Of a stretch of 64,000 bases of DNA, positions 1 through 10,744 are shown one piece after another. Source of the stretch: Diplonema papillatum (Eukaryota; Euglenozoa; Diplonemea; Diplonemida; Diplonemidae); NCBI GenBank assembly GCA_030068145.1, contig JAPJBO010000531.1:62001-126000 (forward strand), given 5' to 3'. The translations under genes and the position numbers were made by a program. Numbering within the stretch: position 1 is the stretch's first letter; every line of letters begins with the position of its first letter. The notes beneath the pieces are model-generated. The model saw only the letters and a list, made by a program, of their open reading frames with translations, searched no databases and was not told the DNA's origin.

Positions 1-830
1 AACGGGATGAAGCCGCCAGCCTTCGACTCCGTCAGGCACTTGATCACGCGGACCAACGCGGACAGGGACTGGTTGATGTTCGAGCCTTCGCGGGCGCTTT
101 GGCCGGAGGTGCCTGCTTTTTTGACGTTTTCAGACCCGGCAAGGTCGACCAAATGCAGCAAGGATCGGGTTGCGGCTTTGCTCGTCTTCGGCATGCGGTC
201 GATCTGCACGCGGAAGATGGTGTGAGACCGGGACGAGGTGTTGTTCATGTTCGTGCTGCCCATGTGTCTTCGTTCCATTGCGCGCTCGATCTCCGCCGTG
301 GCGTTCTTCGAGGAGGACACGACAACAGGTGCCTCGCCTGCGAGAACCGGCTCCCTGTTCTTTCCCTCCTTGATCTCGAGCTCTACGCCTGTTTTCAAGT
401 CGGTCAACCTCTCGTTGTACACTTCCATGCAGGTGCACCGCACCACGTAATCGGCCTCTGCATCCTTGTCGATCTGCTGCCACATGTAGTCCATCGACAT
501 CTGCACGACGCCGGGTTCGTCACCAGAACCCATCATAGTGTGCGTTTTCCCGGAGGAAGTCTGCCCATAGGCAAACACCGTTCCGCTCCATCCCTGCAGT
601 GCGTGCGCCACAATGTCTTTCGCCGCCCTGGTGAAGACCTCGGCTGTGTTGCTGGTCTGTTCGAAGACCTTGTTCACCGAAAAACTGGACGTGGTGTCCT
701 TCCCGGTCATGCTGCACGAGAGACTGTTCTCCGTCAAGTCCCACACGGCCCTCTCGCCATTAGCCTCCTCGCGACTGTTCAAGGGTCGCACACGCACGAA
801 CACCGGTACTTGCTGACGTCCCGTTGCCAT
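1..830 (-). CDS. kinesin motor domain protein, N-terminal part (gene runs off the window)
   Basis: This is a microtubule motor ATPase, open without interruption from the ATG at 828-830 to the window edge (about 276 codons). The motor begins almost at the N-terminus (VPVFVRVRPLN, residues 8-18). The P-loop FAYGQTSSGKTHTM is near residue 90, switch I is NNTSSRSHTIF and switch II is LVDLAGSE, and the visible part ends just after the SLSALVRVIKCL helix. All nucleotide-binding motifs are intact, so an active motor is expected. The TSSGKT form of the P-loop and the N-terminal motor resemble kinesin-7 (CENP-E-like) proteins, but the class cannot be fixed without the rest of the motor and the stalk. 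No intron is visible in this part. The motor family is certain; subfamily and cargo are inference. Confidence 0.93.
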   Translation of the reverse strand, partial: MATGRQQVPVFVRVRPLNSREEANGERAVWDLTENSLSCSMTGKDTTSSFSVNKVFEQTSNTAEVFTRAAKDIVAHALQGWSGTVFAYGQTSSGKTHTMMGSGDEPGVVQMSMDYMWQQIDKDAEADYVVRCTCMEVYNERLTDLKTGVELEIKEGKNREPVLAGEAPVVVSSSKNATAEIERAMERRHMGSTNMNNTSSRSHTIFRVQIDRMPKTSKAATRSLLHLVDLAGSENVKKAGTSGQSAREGSNINQSLSALVRVIKCLTESKAGGFIP

Positions 831-3765
831 CGTTTCCTCGTTTCCCCTTTGGTTTCTTGACCCTGTCGCTTGGTTTTATGCGGAACTGTCACCCGGACCC
901 GTGAGAAAGCTGCAACCGTCTTTTACGACCGGGGGCCCCTTTCTGCATTCGAATGGCAAAAAGGGCGGACGGATGCTACAAAAAAGAAGAGGAATCCCCT
1001 ACGGAAAGGCTGACTACGGGTGTAGGGCCGGGGTCCTCGACGGTAGCGTCGGAACTGAGTTCGCAAGATTTTTTTCAGGCGGCTTGAGAGCTCATTCCGT
1101 GAATTGACGCGTCGAAGCCCCGGATGGAAGGGGGGCTGCGGCTGGAACCAGGAGCATGGTATCTTTGAAAAGGGCTCCGACCGGGGTGAGGAGGACGATG
1201 TGCGGTCCACAGTGCCCGTCCTTTTGCTAGGCAGATGCTGATAGAGGTAGCTTGTGGCATCTCACTCGCGCGCACACGCTTGTGTATTCGCAACGTAACG
1301 TTGCAAACAGAGAGGAATATACCAACAGTTTTGCATGAGCTGGAATGGGGCGGCAGGAAAGCATGGGGGTGAACTGAATAACGAAGAAGACGAAGAAAGC
1401 AGAAAAGAAAACGAAGGAGATAAAACGAAAGAAGCTCAAGAAGAGAAAGCAAGAAGGTGGGGGGGGGGACACAAAAAGAGAAGAAAGAAAAGGACTAAAA
1501 ATAAGAAACAGTTTGTGTGTGATAGTTTCCTCTCCCATCCGCCGTCCCGCCCAGTGTGGGAACCCAGTGGTGTGGGGCTATTCTTCGGTAGAACTCGTAT
1601 TCGTTGCGCATCGAAAGCGCGAAGAGTGGACGTGGAAAAGTTGCATAGGATGAAGAACGTGCTTGGAATGACATGCACTCAGCCCCTCGGCCTGTCTCGG
1701 CCTTAACCTTCCCGTACTTTCAACGTGAGTGTTGACTTGCAAAACAGGCCCGAGCCAACAGGACGACCAACCTCGAACCGCTCTTTTTGATCTGTTCGTT
1801 CTTCTGCCTTTGCTGCCTTCTCCTCTTTTTCCTTTTCTGGCTCATGAAGCGCAACTCTGAAGCGTTACACCAACAGTGAACGCGGTTCCTTCTATGAACA
1901 ATGACAGCGAGTAAGAGGGAGAGAGGATGCGGTGTGAGGAAAATTATGAAGAAACTGAGGTAACAGAGGAATGCAAGAACGTGCTCGGAATGGTATGCGC
2001 TCAACACCGCACTGTGTGCTAACCTTGTTTCGGTCCATGAAGCCGCAGACACATAAAGCGGGCCATCATTCGCGCAGCAGCAGAGTGTCTGCGGACAGGA
2101 GAGCGATGTGAGTCTGGTTTCGGCACGTGGCTGTCTGTCCCACCCATACTACAAGAAGAGCACAGACCAGTCCGTCTTGGAGAGAGGTAACAGGGGAGTG
2201 GGAAGAAGAGAACATTCAGAAGGCAACGCAGAAGACACGGCGGGAAGAAAACCAAAACGGAGCTGACTACACGAAGGACACAAGCCTCACCGCAGCAACC
2301 ACCACAGGGGAGAAGTGCTTTCGTACCTACCCCCCGGGTTGACAGAACCACTGGCCACTGGGTACGACAACTTACGTGCAAGGAACGCACACACGGTTCC
2401 ATGCGCCGAGCCGTTGTCCTTCTTTGAAACACGGTGTTGTTCTCGAAGGTGCCTGTAACGCAAAGAAAGGAAAGAAAAGTACAAAAGCAAGAATACTTAG
2501 GAATATGAGTGTTTGCCATCACGTTCTTTCTTTTTCGCTTGCAGACAAGCATTTGTTGCATTCATCGTGCAAACCACCGTTGCAGGGTATTTATCCAGGG
2601 TCTTCGACAGAGGCCAGCGAGGGGGGGTCGTGAACGCTTACACCCGGCACCAAACTCAATTTAACTCGTGTATTTTGCGTGGGCTGCCTGCAAAGCAGGT
2701 CCTCCATCAAAAGACCTGCGGTTCGTCTTGCTTTGTGCGTGCCGGTGGAGGCTTCCCACTTGGCTTTTACCCCGTTTTTCAAGCTAGGAGTCCTGATCAA
2801 CCACCGAAACACACACGCGTTGCCTACGTCTTTTAGCCTTCACAATACGTTGTCGGGCCCGCGGTATAGAATTCCGACCCTTGGGTAACGACTGTAGTAG
2901 CCTGTTCGTCCAACTCCGGCTGGGCGATGGGCCCCGGCCCTGGATAAATATCTGCCGATAAGAGGATCTTCAATTTGTTGCTCTGCAACTTTGACTTTTC
3001 TTGTGCTGTTGTTGGTGGATTGAAAGGGCTTGCGTAGAAGGGGAAAACGCAGAGAGAGAAAAAAGAAAGTCTGGATATAAGAGCAGTCTATCATCTAAGG
3101 AAATGTGGAGGGGTATGGAAGGAACGAAGCGGAAAAGAAATGAAAGGTGCCATAGAGTGAATAAGAATCTGTAGGACTGTGGTGAGCAGCGACACCACCT
3201 GAACCGGCAATCAGACAAACGAACCTTCGCTTTTGCTTTTGAAGACAGCATGGCGGCTTGGAACGGACGCCGTGTGCCGCTTTCAATACAAGCAGCAGAA
3301 ACGGCCGATCCGGCCAATCGGGAGGAAGGAACGATGTGTCCTCAGCAACTCTCCTAATCCGGATTCTGGCTGCGACCGTTTGTGTCGTGTACCATTTACC
3401 CTTCAAGGACAGAACACGCGAGTACCTCGAGGGCAGAAGCCTCCATCGCGTTTGGGCGGCGCTAAGACAATAGAAATGATGTTTTTTAGGTTTCTTAGAT
3501 CTCGGCAGACTGGTGGTGAGGCCGGTCAGGCCTGCCCCGCTTAAGATGGAGCGCTGCTTTTGAGAGCCGTCGTCGGTGGCGACCGGCTAAATCCATCCGG
3601 CTTCGGCGTTTCGATGCGCGGGAGCACGCGTGCTTCTCTGGGCAGCCTTTCTTCCGACCTCTTTTCGACTTCTGGTCAAAATCTCGCCTGCTGTTGCAAG
3701 GTACCTTCTTTGGGCCTCTCCGGAAGGAGGGGGCAACTCGCGTTCAAGCGTGTGAGGCTCATCGA

Positions 3766-3807
3766 GGAAGAAATGTGAAAACGGGGTTTTGCCTAGAGGC
3801 TTTTCGT
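3766..3807. repeat. 42-bp dispersed repeat, copy 1
   Basis: This block is identical over 42 bases to 9857-9898 (starts GGAAGAAATGTGAAAACGG, ends AGGCTTTTCGT). Flanking sequence is unrelated. Both copies lie on the same strand in non-coding DNA; the function is unknown. Confidence 0.8.
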
Positions 3808-6757
3808 GTTATTTTGCAAATGCTTTGAGCTATCTTCGTGTCTGTGCTTTCAGTCGTCTTCTTAACCATGGTTAAGTGCGCAAATGGTGTCAGCCGAAGC
3901 TGGTAAAGCTTCGGCGCCGCCCACGTTATGTTTGTTTAGCAGCGGCTGCCAAACATCAAAAGAATCATCTGCCATTTCGACTTTCGAAACCTCTACGAAG
4001 CGGGGCGAGGAGCCTGCAATTTCCGGGGTGTGAAAGTAAGTGATCAAATGCCTTCTTCGTACAGAAACACGGCTACCTGCACTCTTTGCACCACCGGTTT
4101 ATTGGCCGGCCGCTAGTTGCTTGCACTCCATTCTCGTTTTTCCTTTGTGCAGCTGACTGGGGGCCGGGGATCGGCCTTATGCACCGACGCGGTTACTAGG
4201 GTAATTTATGGGGGGAAAAGAAAACTGGAAATGGGGGGGGGCAGACAAGTGAAAGGAAGCTTGCATCGCTCTAGTGGGGAGAGAGGAAGGAGAAGCAGCA
4301 CCCGCACCCCCAAAACCCCGGATCAAAGGGAACGCGGCCATCGCCACACTTGCGGGTTTTCAGCTTGGGGCGGGGAGGTGAGACAAAAGTGGAGACTTCG
4401 TCCGCGAGCTTCTCGTTGTGACTAAACCACCCATTCATGCAGTATGCAGCTTGCGGCAGGGAATGGAAGTCTTGTTTGCGCTTTAGGGTCTCAAATGGAA
4501 GCAATTTGTAGCTCCAAACGACAAGACCGTGGGAAGAAAAGCCGGATGATAGTCACAGCAGCGAGGAGGGAGAGAGAGAGGACACAGTCAAAGGGTGTGG
4601 TAGTCACGCCTGAGCAGTCCCAAGGCCTCTCCCCCACCCACGTATATTGTGTTCTCGTCGTCATTGCTACCTTACGAGAGAGAATAATAGCGCAATCGTA
4701 AGAAAGATACGAGCAACAAGGTGCCAGGCAACTGGACGGCTATGTGCAAGAGGTTCAGTACCCCTTTGCTTGGCACGAATTCTCGAACTAGCCTGGTGTC
4801 CAAGTGCAAAGATCATCCGCGAGTACCCCCTCTACATGGGCAAGCGCATTGGAACGGAAGGCGCGTGGACTAAGTGCTGAAGGGGAAGGGAGACGAGCTA
4901 TTAAAAAATGGAAACAAATAGGCAAACCGCAGGTAGTATCTACGGGATTCTAAGTCTGCTCATGTGGAAGGAAGAGAGTAGAAGAGAACAGAAGAGGGGG
5001 ACCTTGCAGCAGCGTCAACAGAAACATATGCGAAACCTGCTGTGAACACTAAAAGATTGGTTTAAGGTACGCTCAGACCAAGGAATGAGCGAAGAGCATG
5101 TTTGTTCTTCTGTGTGTAGCTTCGTTCATTCACGATCATTCTCCGTCCCACAATTCCAAGTAATGACAATGACTATCTCCCTTACCGTATCGCGGTACGC
5201 AAACGATATCGCTCGTGCGTTCTCCGCAGCAGGGGGGTTGCAGTGGATAGCCACTACTGTTCTTCTGTGGAAAATGCCTCACGGGACCAGTCGGAAAGCA
5301 GATCTGTTAGCTGGGTACTTGGAATGGCGTTTGCTCATCACCGTGTCCAATCTGCTTGTGCTTCAGTCCAAAACAAGGGGACGCATCCAGTGTGTTCAGT
5401 GTGAGTGTCAGCGGATAGGACAACCACGAGTCGGGTTCGGAGTGCTACAAGAGCACAGGCAAATCCCTTCTGTTGGGGGTTGCCAGAGGGGCAACGATAT
5501 CAGGAATAAGGTCTCGCTGCGTTCGCGCTTCTCTGATGATGCAAGAACGTGGTCGCTGCTGGGGATTCTAGATCAACGGTGAGCACCGCTCTAATGTGTG
5601 TCTTTTTCATTCATTTTATTCTTTTGTGTCTACTGAAGACCTACGATTCCCCTCTTCCAGCCAAGGACCGGCGGTAGCGTCGATAGACACTGGCTTCAGC
5701 AGTACGAGGTCTGAACCGAATGAGTAAAAAATAAAAGGGGTGCGAAACGTACAGGTTGTGGTGACAGTCCAATACAATTGATCCAACGGCGACAAGGCGA
5801 TCGGGCACGGCAGGACTACACTTCGAATCGGGGTTCAGCCAACAAAAAAGGGCAGTCGAACGGAGATCATAGCGTTCAAAAGTACTGCGGCGGAACTGGC
5901 TGTTGGACGGACTGTGGGATAGATGGGACTCTTCACCATAGCAGCCACCCCGCAACCCAAGGGGGAATGCTCGGGGTGGGACGGTATAACTACATAATGC
6001 CATTAATGCGATTCTTTTTAAAGAGTGAAACCCTTTGTTTGAACGCTTGCACCCGACACTACCCACATTTGCCTGTGTGTGCGTGGAGATAACTCCTCCT
6101 TTGGCGATTCGGCTTTCTCGGGTGTCTATTTTTCTTTGAAAAAAGAGAGAGAATTCGGCTTCATCGGAGGGCCTCATGCAGAAAGGGCGCACGCAGGGCA
6201 ACAGTGAAAGGTAACGTGAGCGCGTGCGGCGAGCTTCTCTTTTGTTCGAACATTGCATGGGGGTTTTTATTACTATCATGGTGGGTGCGGCGAAAGCAGA
6301 AAATAGAAAGCTTGACAGATTCTTTTCATTGGGGCACGATGCTTGCCAGGTCTTTGTGTCTGCGAAAGACTTCTACAGGGGTTGTGGTGGGATAGGGGAA
6401 GGCTGGCGAGGGGGAGGGGTGCACGATGAAACAAGCTTCGGGAGGTCATTTTGTTTTTTCCCTGCTTCCAGGAAGCTGGGCCTCCACCTGCTCTACTCGT
6501 GCTGATCTTCAGTTGTGCGCCTAGATGAACTGGCGATTTCCGAGGTTTGTGTCTTTGAGGTAGAGGATGTCAAGAGCGTAATTGAACAGGCTTTCAACTG
6601 CGCTCGCGGATTCCATAGTTTTTTTCCCTTTCTTGCTTCGTGGCTTGAAGGGGAGTCCTCGCCGCGTTTGTTGCGGAACCCCTGGTACTGGTCCTTGGGC
6701 CGTGTCGTGCCACAGCCTCGTGCTTCACATATACTTCATCTATTTTACTGGGTTGGG

Positions 6758-6962
6758 TGAGTGTGTGTGTGTGTGTGTGTTGCGGACCCGTTTTAACGTG
6801 GTGCCTTCCTGTACGAGAGACGTCTAACGCTTGTGTGTGTGTGTGTGCGTGTGTGTGTGTGTGTGTTGGAATTCAATCACGGGTAACCCCTGAAGCGGAG
6901 TATAACCCAAATGTGTGTGTGCCTCCCTTCACGGAAGTACGACCACGCTGTGTGTGTGCGCG
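6758..6962. repeat. TG/GT dinucleotide microsatellite cluster
   Basis: Three GT-rich tracts lie close together: an almost pure (GT)n at 6758-6780, a second at about 6832-6866 interrupted by a single GC, and a shorter one at about 6911-6962. Open frames rich in Cys and Val across it are low-complexity artefacts. Confidence 0.85.
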
Positions 6963-7868
6963 TGTGCGGGTGCTTTCTTTATTTTTTTTGAGCTGCCTAC
7001 ATCGCATTGTTTCCAATTGGTGACGTCGATCCGTGACGCGGAACAGACACACGAGCGTTTGTCGGTTCAACAGGCCATCATGGCTCCGAAATCGGAATCA
7101 TATCAGCAGCGCTGTTCACCCAGTGTGATGCTATTTTTACACAAGACAACTGGAACTGACAAGTGCTCATGTCAAGATCCTTTGACTCGTGCACCCGCGC
7201 AATCACCTTTCTGGGAAGAAATCTAAGTTGTGGGGAAGTAGTTAGGGAGGGGGAGCTGCAAGAACGCGCTTGGAATGGTTCTATGCTGAACACCGCGCAG
7301 ATCCTGTCAGCACCGTTTTTCGGTCCCAAGCCACGAACTCGGCGGACCATCACCAGCGATGAGTGTCTACAGGACGTTGCCACATCCCAAACCACCCATG
7401 CTACGAGAGCACAGGTACATCCGTCTCGGGGAGAAGGCCCCTGCAACCGTGTCTTGAGCTGGAGAGGAGGGGAGAGGGGGGTTTTGCGTTGTCGGAAAGC
7501 GGAAGAAAGGCGGCGCTTGTATCTGTCGTGGTGGCTGAATTTCTTTGTAGAGCTATGCGCTAGCGCCTGGATCGCGCGGTGCCGCTTGCTCAAACAAAAA
7601 AGAAGGAACAACAAAAAAAACAAAAAAGAAGAAGAAAAAAAAAAGGGAAGTAAAGAAAAACGGAACAGCCACACACATCGACCGATCAGTCCAGAAGCTG
7701 GCCCTCCGTGGTTTTCCGCAGCTTTTTCCGCTGCGGTTCGAGGGCTTGGTGGATGCCGTCATCATCGTCGAGGTCGCGGGTGGTTCTTGCGTCGGTCTCA
7801 ACGATGCCCATCATTTTGTCGTCGTCGGAATGATGGCCCGCGGCTCCTTCCTTCGCTTCCCCCTCGTT

Positions 7869-9020
7869 TCAAGCTGTCGTTGTGCCGGCGGTCTGTCGGT
7901 AGTCCTGGCACTCCTCTGAGTGCTTGTCCTCCCATGCCTGCGTCTGGCAGTCGACGGAGCAGAAGCACACTTTTTTGCACTTCGAGCAGAGCTTCAGGTT
8001 CTGCGCCGATCCGCAGTGGTAGCACTCACGGATGATCTTCGGCCGGGTCGGCGGCGTCGGCGACGGCGTCGCCTCCGGCAGCCACGGGCGCGCGAACCCG
8101 AAGTAGTTCGGCGTGACGGAGTCCCAGCTGGGGCCGGTGCCTGGGGTCACGGCGCCGCGGGCGAATTCGGAGTCAAGGTCGAGGACGCTGCGGGCGGCCG
8201 GCGGCGTGAACGGGATGAACCTCCTCGAGCTGCTGGGCGGCGTGGACGGGGCAGGCGGCTCGACGGGCGAAGCGTCGAGTTTGTACTGCATGCACTGGTG
8301 GTGCGACTTGACCAGTTCTTGGGCTGCCGGGTGGTCCGCGCCTTCCTCTTCTTTGATGAGCTCGAGCGCTTCGAAGTACGACGACGCGGCTTCGTCGTAC
8401 TTCGCCTTGTTCCTGTAGGCGTCGCCCATGAAATTGTAGCAGAGCGCAAGCAGCGCAGACGTGGGCTGAACCTCGCGCAGGACAACGCCGCCTCGGTTGA
8501 ACTCAGTGAGGAGGCTGATGACGTCGTCGGGAAGCCGCTGGCCGGGAGCGAGCAGCCCGCCCCTGGGCAGGTTCTCGAGCGTGCTCTTCGCGGCCGTGCA
8601 GTGGCGGAGGACGGCGTCGGGCTCGTCTCTGATGAACTGCGCGCGCTGCAAGTTCTCGGCCGCCTGCTTCACCTTCGGCAGGAACACCAAGCTGTAGTCG
8701 ATGGCCTCCGAAATCGCGTTCAGGCGGTCGCTGACCTCGTTCATCTTGAGCCTCAGCGTTTCCTTATCGTTCCTCGACACTTCGATCAAGCACCGAAACC
8801 GTTTGTCCAAATGCTCGACCTCCGAGTCACACTTCCTCGCCTTCACGGCAAGCTCGTGCATTGCGGTGTCCATCAGGCTCTGCAGTTCGTGCTTCTTCAT
8901 GCCTCCCTTCTTATCGTGTCTGCCGGCGACGTGGTTGATGGCCAGCGTTTCAAATGGCATGCGGCCGTATTCCGTGTTTAACAAGGGAGGCGGCTCGTTG
9001 AACTGAAGATGGGACATCAT
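7869..9020 (-). CDS. TPR-like protein with C-terminal MYND zinc finger
   Basis: This is a 383-residue protein in one exon starting MMSHLQF (tandem ATG codons at 9018-9020 and 9015-9017; either could be used). Residues about 45-190 are mostly helical and charged. A TPR-like helix pair, LCYNFMGDAYRNKAKYDEA, is near residue 205. A Pro/Ser/Thr-rich linker follows (about 245-325). The C-terminus is a full MYND zinc finger, C-x2-C-x7-C-x2-C-x4-C-x3-C-x7-H-x3-C, starting at CYHCGSAQNLKLCSKC. MYND domains bind short proline-containing peptides and occur in chromatin and cilium-assembly proteins; without a SET domain this is more likely an adaptor than a methyltransferase. It ends about 1 kb closer to the kinesin spacer than to its other neighbour, on the same strand. 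The biological role is not deducible. Confidence 0.88.
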   Translation of the reverse strand: MMSHLQFNEPPPLLNTEYGRMPFETLAINHVAGRHDKKGGMKKHELQSLMDTAMHELAVKARKCDSEVEHLDKRFRCLIEVSRNDKETLRLKMNEVSDRLNAISEAIDYSLVFLPKVKQAAENLQRAQFIRDEPDAVLRHCTAAKSTLENLPRGGLLAPGQRLPDDVISLLTEFNRGGVVLREVQPTSALLALCYNFMGDAYRNKAKYDEAASSYFEALELIKEEEGADHPAAQELVKSHHQCMQYKLDASPVEPPAPSTPPSSSRRFIPFTPPAARSVLDLDSEFARGAVTPGTGPSWDSVTPNYFGFARPWLPEATPSPTPPTRPKIIRECYHCGSAQNLKLCSKCKKVCFCSVDCQTQAWEDKHSEECQDYRQTAGTTTA

Positions 9021-9245
9021 TGTTTTTGGTTTTTCTTTCCGACTGGGGAGGGGAGGGTTCTTTCTGTTTTGGAGCTGAGTCTGTTTGCTGTTTTCAGGGT
9101 TCCCCAGGGGATTGGGGGGTTCCTGAGGGCAAAGATAGGGGGAGAAGGAACAGGTTCCCGTGTTCCTGAGAAGAACTGCTCACTACTCGCGCGGGATGTC
9201 TTTGTGAAAGTTTCCTCCGCCCGATAGCTTCCATCCTCCATGGAG

Positions 9246-9340
9246 CTTCCAACGAGAGAGAAACAGAGACGAGTTAGAGCGCAGGGACCATCTCCAGAAT
9301 CTCCGGAATTTCCGGTTTCCTCACTTTTCGCCGTAGCTAC
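9246..9340 (-). other. probable 5'-UTR intron of the MYND gene; introner-like sequence
   Basis: Read on the minus strand this begins GTAGCTACGG, contains a CTCTAAC branch-point-like site followed by a pyrimidine tract (CTCTGTTTCTCTCTC), and ends GGAAG. Its structure and roughly two thirds of its bases match a frame-verified intron in the MULE gene at 54239-54340, including the flanking upstream bases GCCCGCC. Since it lies 225 bp above the MYND start, a 5'-UTR intron is the simplest reading. After the acceptor a 74-codon upstream frame (ATG at 9241-9239) overlaps the MYND start codon. Confidence 0.55.
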
Positions 9341-9856
9341 GGCGGGCGAGGCGCCGCCGGTTGCAGTTCTGGTACAGTGGGGTGCCGGTAGCGATGTAAG
9401 CGCCGCCGCGGGAGGGAAGCTTAGCTTAATGGTTCGGCACATCCATATCAAAGCGTTCTCCGTCTAAGACGGCTTCTCTTAGAGAGCAAGTTCACTTTTC
9501 TCGTTCGTTCTCATGACACAAAGACGCTGCCCTTGCGAGATCGCATCGAATCAAGTCAAAAGTGTGGTCGAAGACGAAGCCCATGACGCACCCGTGTCCG
9601 CCAGGAGCTCCCTGACTAGGAGGTCCGTCTGAGGTCCATTCACAGTTCGTCGACGCCAGCCACGCTCATGGAAGTGTCCGCTTGTGGCACTCGCGGCACT
9701 GACCTTGCGTCAATTTTCGCTGTTCACAACACTTCCTCTGAGACTAACAATGAAAACAACGCGCCAATAAATGAATGACTTCCAAGAACGATTGTCCCGC
9801 GACGTGACGACGTCGGAAAGGCAGCAAGAAACGGGACCCCTCCCCGGCTCGACTTG

Positions 9857-9898
9857 GGAAGAAATGTGAAAACGGGGTTTTGCCTAGAGGCTTTTCGT
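9857..9898. repeat. 42-bp dispersed repeat, copy 2
   Basis: Exact partner of 3766-3807. The rest of 9021-10215 contains no other recognisable feature apart from the candidate intron at 9246-9340. Confidence 0.8.
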
Positions 9899-10215
9899 AG
9901 CACGCGGATACATATGAAAATATACGCCACTCCAAACAGAGCGCCAGCCTCAACAGGTGTCGGCAGACGGATAACCTGTGGAACGGCATCCTTCGAGCGC
10001 AGCTGTTAGCCGCTGGGACGAAGCTACAACCTTATCGTGAAGTCAAATTACAACGCCGAGTCTCGAGGCACTGGTCTTCGGGGACCTCTTAGGTTCACTG
10101 TGTCCCTTGTTTGGATCATGGCTACCACACGTGGTACCGGGGGTGGACTTGGGACACGTGAAACGCGCATGAGGCCTGCGTGTTTTCCCTCCGAGCATTC
10201 CCAGGAGCTTCAGTG

Positions 10216-10440
10216 AGAAACAAGAGGGTGTTGTGCGTCGCGGTGGGTGCAACAGCAACGAGCAACACGCAGAGTGCCGTGCCTCGTCCGTACACTGTGC
10301 CGGCTGCTCTTCCTTTCCGCTTCTTCGGCGGCGGTGGCAACTCGGAGGCAGTGATGGTTTGTCTCCGGCTCGAAATCGGGAAATGCTTGGCAGCTTGGTT
10401 CTGCGAAACAACGACTAACGACCGCGCTTCGGAGACGTGT
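10216..10440 (-). pseudogene. diverged duplicate of the 3' end of the discoidin-like gene
   Basis: On the plus strand, 10280-10440 repeats the order seen at 10725-10860: CTGTGCCGGC, then a Cys/Arg-codon block CCGCTT-TTC-GGCGGCGG, GGCAACTCGG-like bases, and a CGGCT...GATCG/GAAATCGGGAA motif. This matches the last codons and 3' flank of the neighbouring minus-strand gene, but indels break the frame. It looks like a truncated tandem copy of the gene tail. Homology is moderate and judged by eye. Confidence 0.45.
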
Positions 10441-10744
10441 CTTGGCAGACGCCCTGTCTCGGGAGCGCCCGTGAAGCGCGCACGAGAGAGCCGCCGCTTG
10501 CCGTTGCCTCTGCAATATCAGGATTCCAGGGACGCCGTCAACTGCGTCAACTGGGGTTGGAGCAACTACCATGAGACTCATCAGGTCGTCGAACGCATTA
10601 GCGGGCTGGGTTCGCCCATGCCCATCAGCAGTTGAGTGTCGCTTGAAAATCTAATCTCTCAGACTGCGTTCGACTCTTGATTCGATGGTGGTTGGCTGCA
10701 ACGCGGGTGCTCTGCCTGCCACCTGATGTGTGCTGTGCCGGCAC

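Larger units (their letters stand above)
831..7868. other. 7-kb gene-poor spacer between kinesin and MYND genes
   Basis: No recognisable protein domain or RNA gene was found on either strand. The open frames here, up to 165 codons at 5085-5582, have no domain and are probably chance. The spacer holds a purine-rich tract (about 1378-1512), G-rich tracts near 4210-4240 and TG/CA microsatellites (6758-6962). It also holds diverged copies of dispersed repeats. One has the core GCAAGAACGTGCTTGGAATG at about 1655, 1972 and 7258, and another has the core GAACGCTTRCACCCG at about 2632 and 6041. A 42-bp block at 3766-3807 is repeated exactly at 9857-9898. Upstream exons or UTRs of the kinesin gene could lie near its left edge. 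Confidence 0.6.

Noticed and set aside
99-860. 253-codon plus-strand frame opposite the kinesin gene
   Set aside because: No domain, while the minus frame contains every kinesin motor motif.
5085-5582. 165-codon plus frame as a hypothetical gene
   Set aside because: No signal, domain or codon pattern, and part of it resembles non-coding stretches near 2108 and 7380 (TACAAGAGCACAGG or TACGAGAGCACAGG), so it is probably repeat-derived.
7920-8981. 353-codon Arg-rich plus frame opposite the MYND gene
   Set aside because: Antisense shadow of a GC-rich coding exon; the minus frame has a perfect MYND finger.
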